Assembly (NCBI GenBank): GCA_036379295.1
Contig: DASVGY010000085.1
Coordinates: forward strand, 1 to 23,470
Source: Pseudopedobacter sp036379295
GTDB taxonomy: Bacteria > Bacteroidota > Bacteroidia > Sphingobacteriales > Sphingobacteriaceae
Length of the DNA: 23,470 nucleotides
Reading direction: 5' to 3'
Below are positions 17,018-23,470 of the stretch, piece after piece. Below the pieces are notes generated by a model. The model did no database searches. It saw only the letters and a list, made by a program, of their open reading frames with translations, and was not told the origin of the DNA. The stretch's first letter is position 1; each line of letters opens with the position of its first letter. Both the position numbers and the translations under genes were made by a program.

Positions 17018-17208
17018 GATAAAAAAACATTGAAAAAACCTCATTGAAAACACTTAGAACATAATTTTTTGGTAAAAATAATTTTGCTCCTTGCATTAGT
17101 TCATAAAAGCATGGTTCTTCTTGAGCTAGTATAACTCCAATCTATTCTAAATTTTTACTTTTGATTAAAAAAAATGCAATAGGCAAAAACCCGGTTAGGG
17201 TTACCCAT

Positions 17209-17241
17209 ATTGGCATTTACGCTAAAAAATCGCAATATTTG
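17209..17241 (+). promoter_or_regulatory. Promoter-like element of the LuxR-type regulator
   Basis: ATTG (17209-17212) and AATATTTG (17234-17241) are separated by 21 bases. They resemble the Bacteroidetes TTTG -33 and TAnnTTTG -7 elements with one mismatch each. Transcription would begin about 20 bases before the ATG at 17269. Confidence 0.4.
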
Positions 17242-17268
17242 TTCTTCTAATCCTTGAATCTAAACTGT

Positions 17269-18063
17269 ATGGAAATTGCCGGAAACTATCAGGATATTAG
17301 AATTTATCATGAAATAGAAGCTATTTGGAAAGATGTTTACGATGCATCTACAGCCGAACCCGAATTCCCAAAGCACATGGTAGATTCCTTTATGACTTCG
17401 CTAATTGCAGAACAAAGTAAATTGGTGGTTCAAGTTTTTGATATGAAACGTTTTAAAAGCATCTATATATCAGATAATATTGAAGATTTAACGGGCTATA
17501 CTCCAGATGAGGTTAATAATTGGGGAGTTTGGGCTTGGATGAAGCACCTAACTTACAAAGAACTAATTTTTCAGGTAAAAAACAGTCAGCTAATCAGTCG
17601 AGTTTTGAAAAATAAGGATACTAAACCATTTTTGCATTCGTACCTCATTAATACCGGAATTACCTCCAAAGCGGGAGAAGAAAAGAGGATGATTTTTTCA
17701 AACTTCACCATTTCCTTAAACGGCAACGGTAAGCAGAAATATCATCTGATTTTATGGAAAGAGGCAACTCATTTATTTAAAACCAAACAAGTGTATGTTC
17801 GGCATTTGTTTGGCCAAACAGACCCAATCATCTGGTCATACCATACTGATAAAGGTAAATTTTTAAACCATGATTTGATTTCTGAAAGAGAAACAGAAAT
17901 CGTAAAATTTTTATTGAAAGGCAAAAACAGCAAAGAAATTGCAGAACAATTATCCATCAGCTCATTAACGGTGGATAATCATCGAAAGAATATCATTAAC
18001 AGGTTACAACTTAAAAATACGGAGAATTTGTTAGAACTTTCAAAGTGGATAAAATTGGTTTAG
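17269..18063 (+). CDS. LuxR-type transcriptional regulator with PAS-like sensor domain
   Basis: 264 residues from the ATG at 17269; a TTG five codons upstream (17254) is possible but has no advantage. Residues about 45-165 resemble a PAS fold (VVQVFDMKRFKSIYISDNIE followed by LTGYTPDEV). The C-terminus (about 200-264) is a GerE/LuxR helix-turn-helix with LISERETEIVKFLLKGKNSKEIAEQL and SLTVDNHRKNIINRL; the latter helix recognises DNA. There is no receiver domain, so it is not a standard response regulator; the ligand or signal is unknown. It is transcribed divergently from the giant T9SS-protein operon and a 21-bp dyad lies between, so regulation of that operon, or of itself, is a reasonable guess without direct proof. 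Confidence 0.85.
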   Translation: MEIAGNYQDIRIYHEIEAIWKDVYDASTAEPEFPKHMVDSFMTSLIAEQSKLVVQVFDMKRFKSIYISDNIEDLTGYTPDEVNNWGVWAWMKHLTYKELIFQVKNSQLISRVLKNKDTKPFLHSYLINTGITSKAGEEKRMIFSNFTISLNGNGKQKYHLILWKEATHLFKTKQVYVRHLFGQTDPIIWSYHTDKGKFLNHDLISERETEIVKFLLKGKNSKEIAEQLSISSLTVDNHRKNIINRLQLKNTENLLELSKWIKLV

Positions 18064-18115
18064 CTTTAAAATATTACATTTTTAAGCTATTTTAGGTCAT
18101 ACTCTGTTTTTCAAA

Positions 18116-19195
18116 ATGAAACTTGACAGCGAAAAAGCCGAATTTCTAAAAAACACCATTCAAAACTGGCAAAACAACGGATTAATTAGTCCAGAAAAAG
18201 CCACTGAACTCCATAACAGTTTTACCATAAAATCCTTCGATTGGCAAAAACTAGCTCAGTATGCCATTTACATTTCATTAACCTGTGGTGTATTCGCTTT
18301 AGGCTCTTTATTATTAGATAAGCAGATTGCGAAAATTCTGTCCTCCTTGTACAATACACCCAACATTATTATCTGTATTTTATCCTTCCTTACTGCTTCC
18401 TATTTTTTAATCGTAGGTAATAAGAGAAGGAAGCGAAAATCAAACCGTATTTTCAGTAACGAAGCGATGCTTTTTGCAGGCGTATTGTTGATAGCGAACG
18501 GTTTAGCTTATCTGGGAAAAACAGTTGACAAAGGTTCAGAAAATTATGCTTTACTTTTTTTGGTAGCTGTTCCTGTTTATGCATTCTTAGGATATTATTT
18601 TAAATCAAGACTTATCTGGAGCTTTGCCTTATTCTCTTTAGGAGCCTGGTTTGGTACACAAACCAGTTATTTGAGCAAAAGTAATTTCTATTTTTTAGGG
18701 ATGAATTATCCACTTAGGTTTGTATTTTTTGGGGTACTGTTAAGCGCATCATCTTTTCTTTTCAGCTATTCAAAAAAGCTTAAAGCGTTTACACACATAA
18801 CCTACTTTGTTGGGTTGCTTTATACATTTACTGCGCTTTGGTTACTTTCCATTTTTGGCAATTTTAACAGTATTGATAACTGGTATAAAGTTAGTCAGCT
18901 CAGTTTATACGGTTGGGCTGGCTTATCTATAGGTATTTGCTTGGTGACGTTTTATTTGGGATTCAAATTTAAGAACGAACTCGCCCGAGAATTTGGAGCC
19001 ACTTTTTTGATTATTAATTTATATACCCGTTTCTTTGAATATTTTTGGGATGCCTGGCATAAAGCTATTTTTTTCTTGGTATTGGCGTTTTCTTTTTGGC
19101 TAATTGGCAGAAAAGCGGAGAAAATATGGAACTTAGAGTTTTTAAAAAATGATGAAGATGATAAAAATAGTACGCCGCCAACCGTATCGTTATAA
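18116..19195 (+). CDS. Multi-pass membrane protein, DUF2157-like
   Basis: 359 residues. A soluble N-terminus (about 1-43) contains the family-typical NWQNNGLISPEKATEL. About nine or ten hydrophobic segments follow, at roughly 47-67, 82-101, 116-134, 143-161, 165-180, 199-216, 226-246, 264-283 and 315-331. A basic cytoplasmic loop NKRRKRKSNR lies at 102-111, and the C-terminal YTRFFEYFWDAWHKAIFFLV resembles the end of DUF2157 proteins. The function is unknown. It starts 52 bp after the LuxR-type regulator in the same direction and may share its transcript, but the gap would also allow its own promoter (a TATTTTAG sequence lies there). Confidence 0.75.
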   Translation: MKLDSEKAEFLKNTIQNWQNNGLISPEKATELHNSFTIKSFDWQKLAQYAIYISLTCGVFALGSLLLDKQIAKILSSLYNTPNIIICILSFLTASYFLIVGNKRRKRKSNRIFSNEAMLFAGVLLIANGLAYLGKTVDKGSENYALLFLVAVPVYAFLGYYFKSRLIWSFALFSLGAWFGTQTSYLSKSNFYFLGMNYPLRFVFFGVLLSASSFLFSYSKKLKAFTHITYFVGLLYTFTALWLLSIFGNFNSIDNWYKVSQLSLYGWAGLSIGICLVTFYLGFKFKNELAREFGATFLIINLYTRFFEYFWDAWHKAIFFLVLAFSFWLIGRKAEKIWNLEFLKNDEDDKNSTPPTVSL

Positions 19196-19386
19196 ACAGC
19201 TATTGAGCTATTGCCAAGCTATGTTTACAACAGAAAGCGAGGTTGAAAAACCTTTAACACCTTAATTTTTTGAAACAAAAGAACGCAGGTATAAAAGGCC
19301 CTCATATCAATTCACGGTTCACAAAAAGTTTAAGCAATGCATGTGAAATTCCACCAAACCCATAAAGCGGTTTAATATTTCTGCAA
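19196..19386. other. Convergent spacer between the DUF2157-like gene and ytxJ
   Basis: No gene was found here. At 19198-19213 CAGCTATTG is followed directly by AGCTATTG (a short tandem repeat). A weak hairpin AGGTT-GAAA-AACCT at 19240-19253 has no strong T-run and may or may not act as a terminator. Confidence 0.45.
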
Positions 19387-19716
19387 CTATTTTATCACTT
19401 CCAACGTCTCCTCAATAGAGATATCTCCATGAGACTGATCTAAAATACACTCGCCATCTTTAATTAAAAGCAGTTGCGGTGATTCATGATGGACCTGAAA
19501 AACTTCCGCTATTTCGGCGGATATATTTCTGTTAGCTAGCAGATCTAAAAAATAAGGTTTAACCGTTTTTGGTAAATCATCCAAATCCAGGTCAACTCTT
19601 TTTTTTGCCATCATGCTAATAGAGCAACGTGTACTATGTTTAAATATGATACTGTAACCTTTATCTGCTTTGATTTGGTTTAATTGATCTAAATTATTTA
19701 GTGCAATCCAACTCAT
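19387..19716 (-). CDS. ytxJ: Bacillithiol-system redox protein YtxJ (monothiol bacilliredoxin-like)
   Basis: 109 residues with a thioredoxin-like fold. The family motif FKHSTRCSIS (25-34) carries the single active-site cysteine C31. Family knowledge: YtxJ occurs in bacillithiol-making Firmicutes and Bacteroidetes and is thought to remove bacillithiol from oxidised protein cysteines. PQLLLIKDGE (80-89) fits the cis-proline/beta-strand region. Its ATG overlaps the stop of the upstream lipoprotein gene by 4 bp (ATGA), indicating translational coupling. No bacillithiol-synthesis gene is in the window. Confidence 0.88.
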   Translation of the reverse strand: MSWIALNNLDQLNQIKADKGYSIIFKHSTRCSISMMAKKRVDLDLDDLPKTVKPYFLDLLANRNISAEIAEVFQVHHESPQLLLIKDGECILDQSHGDISIEETLEVIK

Positions 19717-20450
19717 GGTTTTAAAAATAAATTTTTATCTACTTTACGCAAAACTTTTGCAACAGGGTAGTAGATAGTGTTTTGTCCGTTAATATTTGTT
19801 TTTTCTGTTGATAACTTTAATCCGTTACCTAAATCTTGGTAAGGCGACCATTTAAAAACAGATTCTTTGCTTTGATTTTGCAATAAAAATTTCCACTGTG
19901 TAATTTCCCCAGATTTATCATTTACATACAACCAATATTGGTCTCCGGGTGTTAAGCCTACTTTGTCAAAATTTAAATGAATCACGTTGCATAGCTCTCC
20001 ATCAACGGTTTCGTTGGCCACCAATTCAGTATTAACACCTTCGTCTTGTAATTTTAGCGGAACCATCAACCAATAAGTATCATTTATGAACGCTCCGTAT
20101 GCACTTTTCAAAGCGTTTTGAGCAGTTTCTCCTGTTTGTAAAACATCGTCAACATAAACCTCTCCAGCTTGTGTATTTACATTAAACAAGGCAACAGTTT
20201 TTTTGCCGGTAGCATCAGACGTTTCTAAACGATAGTCTCCGGTGTACCTATCCCATAGATGTTTTCTTGGAATGCCGGTTTTGCCTGCTCTTTTTACGGC
20301 AAACTCAAATTGAAAATACCTGCTTTTCTCGAATTTTGATTTTCCACCTACCGCTTTCCAAACTTTATCAAACACTTGCTGCTTTTGCTGCGCAACGCTA
20401 CAAGCAGTAAAAACTAAACAAAGCAAGGCGTATAGAAAAATTCTTTTCAT
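19713..20450 (-). CDS. DUF6503-like lipoprotein
   Basis: 245 residues. The signal peptide ends in a lipobox LVFTAC (12-17), so C17 is the likely lipid-modified residue. The mature part begins with a helix (VFDKVWKAVGGKSKFEKSRY), followed by mostly beta structure that looks like a LolA/LolB-type half-barrel and matches the DUF6503 family I recall from Bacteroidetes. Motifs such as HLWDRYTGDYRLE and GDQYWLYVND are visible. The function is unknown. It lies 30 bp after a 39-residue micro-lipoprotein gene and overlaps ytxJ by 4 bp, so the three form one operon. Confidence 0.78.
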   Translation of the reverse strand: MKRIFLYALLCLVFTACSVAQQKQQVFDKVWKAVGGKSKFEKSRYFQFEFAVKRAGKTGIPRKHLWDRYTGDYRLETSDATGKKTVALFNVNTQAGEVYVDDVLQTGETAQNALKSAYGAFINDTYWLMVPLKLQDEGVNTELVANETVDGELCNVIHLNFDKVGLTPGDQYWLYVNDKSGEITQWKFLLQNQSKESVFKWSPYQDLGNGLKLSTEKTNINGQNTIYYPVAKVLRKVDKNLFLKP

Positions 20451-20480
20451 GGTTTCTTTATAATTAACGTTAAATAAAAA

Positions 20481-20600
20481 CTAACGTCTAGTTCTTGATT
20501 CGGGGTAGGAGTTATAAGCCGGACATAATTTTGAGCTGCATGATTGTAATACGGCACCTAAAATCATCACAGAGAGCATAACGAAGATTAATTTTTTCAT
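20481..20600 (-). CDS. Micro-lipoprotein of 39 residues
   Basis: The frame begins MKKLIFVMLSVMILGAVL and reaches a lipobox-like LQSC, so C21 would be lipidated. The mature tail is only 19 residues, SSKLCPAYNSYPESRTRR after C21, with a second cysteine, two tyrosines and a basic end. It has a lysine start, a hydrophobic core and a TAG stop at 20481-20483. I recall similar tiny lipoproteins with a CPAY-type core in Bacteroidetes but cannot name a family. It is first in the operon with the DUF6503-like lipoprotein and ytxJ. Its function is unknown; lipidation is inferred. Confidence 0.72.
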   Translation of the reverse strand: MKKLIFVMLSVMILGAVLQSCSSKLCPAYNSYPESRTRR

Positions 20601-20705
20601 TTTTTTTTATTTTAAGGTATTAAACGGATAACATTACTACGATAGCTAATTAATTAAGTTTCAGAAAGCAATTTAAACAAATTTGCCCATTCATGCATTT
20701 ACAAG

Positions 20706-21194
20706 CTACAGCTGTGTGTTAAACGCGGCCATTTTAAGCGCTGTAATCGCAGCCTCGTCTCCTTTATTACCGTGTTTACCGCCAGCTCTGTCCAACGCTT
20801 GTTCCTGATTTTCCGTAGTTAAAACTCCAAAAATAACTGGTTTAGTATGTTTGATACCTACATTTGCTAATCCGTTTGCAACGGCATTACATATAAAATC
20901 AAAATGCCTTGTTTCTCCCTGTATCACACATCCTAAACAGATAATGGCATCAAATTGCTTGGTAGCCAACATTAAATCTGCACCAGAAATCAGCTCGTAG
21001 CTGCCTGCCACTTCCACAGAAACAATATTATCTTCGCTTACCTCATGTTTGCGCAACGAATCGTAAGCACCTCTATACAGTGCGCCTGTCACCCCTGCGT
21101 TCCAAGCAGCAACAACAATCCCAAACCTATAAAGTTTGCCAGATGGAACTGTAGTGTGAGAAAAATCTGAAAGATTTTTAAGATTTGAAGCCAT
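20706..21194 (-). CDS. ribH: 6,7-dimethyl-8-ribityllumazine synthase
   Basis: 162 residues. RibH joins 5-amino-6-ribitylaminouracil to 3,4-dihydroxy-2-butanone 4-phosphate, the penultimate step of riboflavin synthesis. The enzyme forms pentamers or 60-mer capsids. Substrate-site segments are intact: VVAAWNAGVTGAL (27-39), VEVAGSYELI (60-69) and LGCVIQGETRHFDFIC (87-102), with H97 as the catalytic histidine. No FMN riboswitch precedes it. Instead its ATG lies about 10 bases after the T-run of the terminator-like hairpin that ends the TPR gene upstream. ribF, which uses the pathway product, is elsewhere in the window. Confidence 0.96.
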   Translation of the reverse strand: MASNLKNLSDFSHTTVPSGKLYRFGIVVAAWNAGVTGALYRGAYDSLRKHEVSEDNIVSVEVAGSYELISGADLMLATKQFDAIICLGCVIQGETRHFDFICNAVANGLANVGIKHTKPVIFGVLTTENQEQALDRAGGKHGNKGDEAAITALKMAAFNTQL

Positions 21195-21204
21195 GTTTCC
21201 TTAA

Positions 21205-21238
21205 ATAAAAAAAGGCTAGCTGCTTTCAACTAACCTTT
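21205..21238 (-). terminator. Terminator-like hairpin between the TPR gene and ribH
   Basis: On the minus strand AAAGGTTAGTT pairs with AGCTAGCCTTT (two G-T wobbles) around a 6-base loop and is followed by T's. It starts about 20 bases past the TPR-gene stop and ends just before the ribH start. Confidence 0.75.
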
Positions 21239-21259
21239 ATATTTCTAATTTTATTAAAA

Positions 21260-21934
21260 TTATAATTTACCCTGCGCTCTTGCTATGTACATATCAATTG
21301 TACTTGCAGCGGCACTTTCCGGATAGTTTGTTTTAATTTTGGTATAGGTATCTACAGCAGATTTGTAGTCTTTTTGCTCTTCGTAAACTAAGCCAAGCTT
21401 TTTTAAATAAATTGGTGCGGCAAAAAGGTTATCACCTTTTGTACTTGCTTTTTTGTAAAAAGTGATTGCCTTATCATATTCTTTTAACTCAACATACGCA
21501 TCGCCTGCAGCTCCCAAAGCCTCTGGGGCTATAATCACATCAGAACCATTATAATTTGTTAAATTTTCGGCAGCTTTTTGATATTCGCCTTTATTAAGAT
21601 AAGCAATACCTAAATAGTAGTAAGCTAAATTAGCTGATTTTGTATTGTCATACTCTTCAATAATTTTCTCAAAGCCAGGGAAATTTCCATCACCTTTAAT
21701 CGCCTTGTCCCACTCTTTTTGTTCCCAATAACTTTGAGCTTTATACATTTGGTTAACAGCTTCAGTTTCTCGTGGTGCTAAGTACAGCATTTGATAAGCA
21801 AAATATAAAACTGCTAATCCTATGATTGTTGCAACAATAACAATAAGGCTTTTCTTATTCTCTTGTATAAAATAGGAAGCTTTATCAATTGATAATGCAG
21901 TGCTTGATGACTGTTCTTTTTCTGTATTCGACAT
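21260..21934 (-). CDS. Membrane-anchored TPR protein (YfgM/CcmG-like layout)
   Basis: 224 residues. A short polar N-terminus and one transmembrane segment (about 30-50) anchor it in the inner membrane. The periplasmic part has at least three or four TPR-like helix pairs: NLAYYYLGIAYLNKGEYQKA, EALGAAGDAYVELKEYDKAI, PIYLKKLGLVYEEQKDYKSA, and the ending ESAAASTIDMYIARA. TPR units mediate protein-protein contact; the layout is like E. coli YfgM, a periplasmic chaperone partner of the translocon, but the specific role here is not shown. A well-formed promoter lies just upstream and a terminator just downstream, so it is likely a single-gene unit with possible read-through into ribH. Confidence 0.85.
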   Translation of the reverse strand: MSNTEKEQSSSTALSIDKASYFIQENKKSLIVIVATIIGLAVLYFAYQMLYLAPRETEAVNQMYKAQSYWEQKEWDKAIKGDGNFPGFEKIIEEYDNTKSANLAYYYLGIAYLNKGEYQKAAENLTNYNGSDVIIAPEALGAAGDAYVELKEYDKAITFYKKASTKGDNLFAAPIYLKKLGLVYEEQKDYKSAVDTYTKIKTNYPESAAASTIDMYIARAQGKL

Positions 21935-21957
21935 TTTTAGGATTCTATTAAAGATTG

Positions 21958-21992
21958 CAAAAATAGTGTTTTAGTTAAAAACAACAACCAAA
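21958..21992 (-). promoter_or_regulatory. Promoter of the TPR gene
   Basis: On the minus strand TATTTTTG (21965-21958) fits the Bacteroidetes -7 consensus TAnnTTTG exactly. A TTG at 21987-21985 lies 19 bases upstream, and a TTTG at 21992-21989 is an alternative with 23 bases. The TPR start codon is about 23 bases downstream. It is the best promoter match in the window. Confidence 0.6.
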
Positions 21993-22131
21993 TATTTAAA
22001 ATATTGTAATATAAGGCGTTTTATCGCTTTTAAGGTGAGTTGGCGTGGCATTGTCGAAAAAAAAATCTTTGTTTTTTGAGATAAAAATTGATTGTAGCTA
22101 TAATCGGCAGTTGATTTCATAAATTAGCCTC

Positions 22132-23238
22132 ATGTTTCTTAAAAAAATAGCATTGGTAAATTTTAGAAGTTATGATGAGGCAGAACTCAACTTTGTTGAT
22201 GGCGCCAATGCATTTGCCGGGAATAATGGTGCTGGCAAAACTAATCTTTTAGATGCTATACATTATTTGTCACTTTGTAAAAGTTATTTTAATGCGATAG
22301 ATACACAGCAAATTAAACAAGGTAGAGACCTGTTTATGATACAAGGGCTTTTTGATAGAAATGAAAAGGACGAGTTGATAGCTTGTGGCGTAAAAAAGAA
22401 TCAGAAAAAGCAATTTAAGCGAAATAAAAAAGAGTATCAGCGTTTGGCAGACCATATAGGTTTGTTCCCTCTGGTGATGATTTCTCCGAATGATATTTCA
22501 TTAATTTTAGACGGAAGCGAAGAACGGCGGAAATTTGTTGATACGGTTATCTCTTTAACGGATTCAAATTATTTAGATGATTTGATAAGCTACAATAAAA
22601 CCCTACAAAACCGCAACGCCTTGCTTAAGCAAATAGCTCAAAGCGGTAAATTTGACACCACTTTAATGGAGATATATGACGAACAGTTAATCACATCAGG
22701 AAATAAAATTTTTGACAAAAGAAAGTCATTTATGCAAACTTTTACGCCCGTATTTGACCGCCATTATAAATACTTGACGGATGAAGCCGAAAGTGTAAGT
22801 TTGATTTACGAATCGCCTCTTTTATTTACCGATTTTGGTACTTTGTTAAAACAAAATTTAGAAAAAGACCGGGTTTTACAGCGCACTACTCAAGGCATTC
22901 ATAAAGACGACTTAGTTTTTCAGGTGCATACTGAGATGCCGTTAAAAAAATTTGGGTCGCAAGGGCAGCAAAAATCTTTTTTAATAGCTTTAAAGCTTGC
23001 AAAGTATTCTTTTATTTATGAACAAAAGGGCTTTAAGCCGATGCTTTTGTTGGATGATATTTTTGACAAGTTAGATGATCTGCGAATTACAAAACTTATG
23101 AAAATGGTATCTGCAGAAAACTTTGGTCAGCTATTTATCACCGATACCAACGCAGAAAGGCTGAAAACTATTTTTTCAAGCATAAATGTTGAATTAAATT
23201 TATTCGAGATAAGTAATAGCATAATAAGCCATGAGTAG
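22132..23238 (+). CDS. recF: DNA replication/repair protein RecF
   Basis: 368 residues. RecF is an SMC-like ATPase that, with RecO and RecR, loads RecA at single-strand gaps. The N-terminus KKIALVNFRSYDEAEL and Walker A GNNGAGKT (30-37) are typical. The ABC signature region FGSQGQQKSFLIALKLA starts at 274 and Walker B MLLLDDIFDKLD at 304. SPNDISLILDGSEERRKFVD is another family mark. Its 3' end overlaps the next gene by 8 bp, suggesting translational coupling. The spacer to the divergent TPR gene (about 197 bp) gives room for its own promoter, but I see no clean consensus. dnaA/dnaN/gyrB are not in view. Confidence 0.96.
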   Translation: MFLKKIALVNFRSYDEAELNFVDGANAFAGNNGAGKTNLLDAIHYLSLCKSYFNAIDTQQIKQGRDLFMIQGLFDRNEKDELIACGVKKNQKKQFKRNKKEYQRLADHIGLFPLVMISPNDISLILDGSEERRKFVDTVISLTDSNYLDDLISYNKTLQNRNALLKQIAQSGKFDTTLMEIYDEQLITSGNKIFDKRKSFMQTFTPVFDRHYKYLTDEAESVSLIYESPLLFTDFGTLLKQNLEKDRVLQRTTQGIHKDDLVFQVHTEMPLKKFGSQGQQKSFLIALKLAKYSFIYEQKGFKPMLLLDDIFDKLDDLRITKLMKMVSAENFGQLFITDTNAERLKTIFSSINVELNLFEISNSIISHE

Positions 23239-23470
23239 AGATAACGATAAAACGATAAAACAGGCGATGGATCAAATGCTAAAAGTTTATCGGTTAAAAA
23301 ATAAATTTGATGAAACACAGGCGATAGAATCATGGCAATCTGTGGTTGGCAAGGCGGTAGCTAACCGTACCAGTGAGATTTTTATACGAGAAAAAAAGCT
23401 TTTTGTACGTATTGAGTCTTCGGTTATAAAAAACGAGTTGGTAATGATGCGAGCCCAAATAATTGCTAAC
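23231..23470 (+). CDS. DUF721 (DciA-like) protein, N-terminal part
   Basis: The first 80 residues are present and the gene runs off the right edge. The start ATG at 23231 lies inside the last codons of recF (8-bp overlap). Motifs EAWQ-like ESWQSVVGKAVANRT (about 35-49) and KLFVRIESSVIKNEL (about 57-71) match the DUF721 domain, of which DciA, a replicative-helicase loader or regulator in many bacteria lacking DnaC, is the studied member. Linkage to recF is common in Bacteroidetes. Helicase-loading function is inferred from the family. Confidence 0.85.
   Translation, partial: MSRDNDKTIKQAMDQMLKVYRLKNKFDETQAIESWQSVVGKAVANRTSEIFIREKKLFVRIESSVIKNELVMMRAQIIAN

Larger units (their letters stand above)
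16890..17268. other. Divergent intergenic region between the giant surface protein and the LuxR-type regulator
   Basis: This 379-bp AT-rich spacer has no coding frame I trust. It holds a 21-bp dyad at 16997-17017, a direct repeat CATTGAAAA at 17028-17036 and 17042-17050 (14-bp period), a small dyad GGGT-T-ACCC at 17198-17206, and a promoter-like pair at 17209-17241 for the regulator. I could not place a convincing promoter for the surface-protein operon. Confidence 0.6.

Noticed and set aside
17254..17268. TTG as start codon of the LuxR-type gene
   Set aside because: It adds only five residues and has no clear ribosome binding site; the ATG at 17269 is simpler.
19240..19253. Hairpin as terminator for the DUF2157-like gene
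   Set aside because: Only a 5-bp stem without an adjacent T-run; too weak to call.
21195..21259. FMN riboswitch in front of ribH
   Set aside because: The 65-bp spacer is too short for an RFN element and contains only a terminator-like hairpin.
1..23470. CRISPR array, tRNA/rRNA genes, insertion sequences, prophage or toxin-antitoxin genes
   Set aside because: I looked for regular repeats, transposase or integrase motifs and tRNA-like cloverleafs and saw none; the only repeats are short and local.

Overview
The window is about 23.5 kb of low-GC chromosomal DNA from a member of the Bacteroidetes, most likely a Sphingobacteriaceae (Pedobacter-like) species. The support is the gene content: a type IX secretion (T9SS) type B surface protein with its PorP/SprF partner, the FtsX-DUF3098-UppP-TruB-RibF gene order, a YtxJ bacillithiol-system protein, and promoter-like sequences of the Bacteroidetes TTG/TAnnTTTG type. 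I see no tRNA, rRNA, insertion sequence, integrase or CRISPR array. Most of the window is ordinary core genome; the accessory part is roughly 8.8-19.2 kb.

Layout. 1-1.9 kb (+): the end of a nitrate/nitrite-assimilation flavoprotein with a [2Fe-2S] BFD domain, overlapping by one base a rubredoxin-tailed protein built on nitrite/sulfite-reductase half-domains but lacking the siroheme-cluster cysteines. A strong bidirectional terminator separates it from 1.9-4.7 kb (-): gnd (pentose phosphate pathway), ohr (organic peroxide reductase) and a YciE/YciF-type ferritin-like stress protein. 5.0-8.8 kb (+): an envelope and housekeeping run, ftsX, a DUF3098 membrane protein, uppP, truB and, after a repeat-containing spacer, ribF.

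8.8-16.9 kb (-): a two-gene operon for a 2350-residue secreted multidomain protein with a C-terminal CHU_C (T9SS type B) sorting domain, followed by its PorP/SprF-family outer-membrane partner. The operon's terminator lies inside the 3' end of the convergent ribF gene. A 379-bp divergent spacer holding a 21-bp perfect dyad separates it from 17.3-19.2 kb (+): a PAS-like/LuxR-type regulator and a DUF2157-like membrane protein.

19.4-21.9 kb (-): a short operon of a 39-residue micro-lipoprotein, a DUF6503-like lipoprotein and ytxJ; then ribH and a membrane-anchored TPR protein. 22.1 kb to the end (+): recF, overlapping by 8 bp a DUF721 (DciA-like) gene that runs off the window.

I did not find a defence island or an obviously new enzymatic system. 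The least explained parts are the giant secreted protein (above all its unrecognised middle third) with its possible divergent regulator and dyad, the siroheme-less reductase/rubredoxin fusion, the micro-lipoprotein operon, and terminator hairpins placed directly in front of the ohr and ribH start codons.
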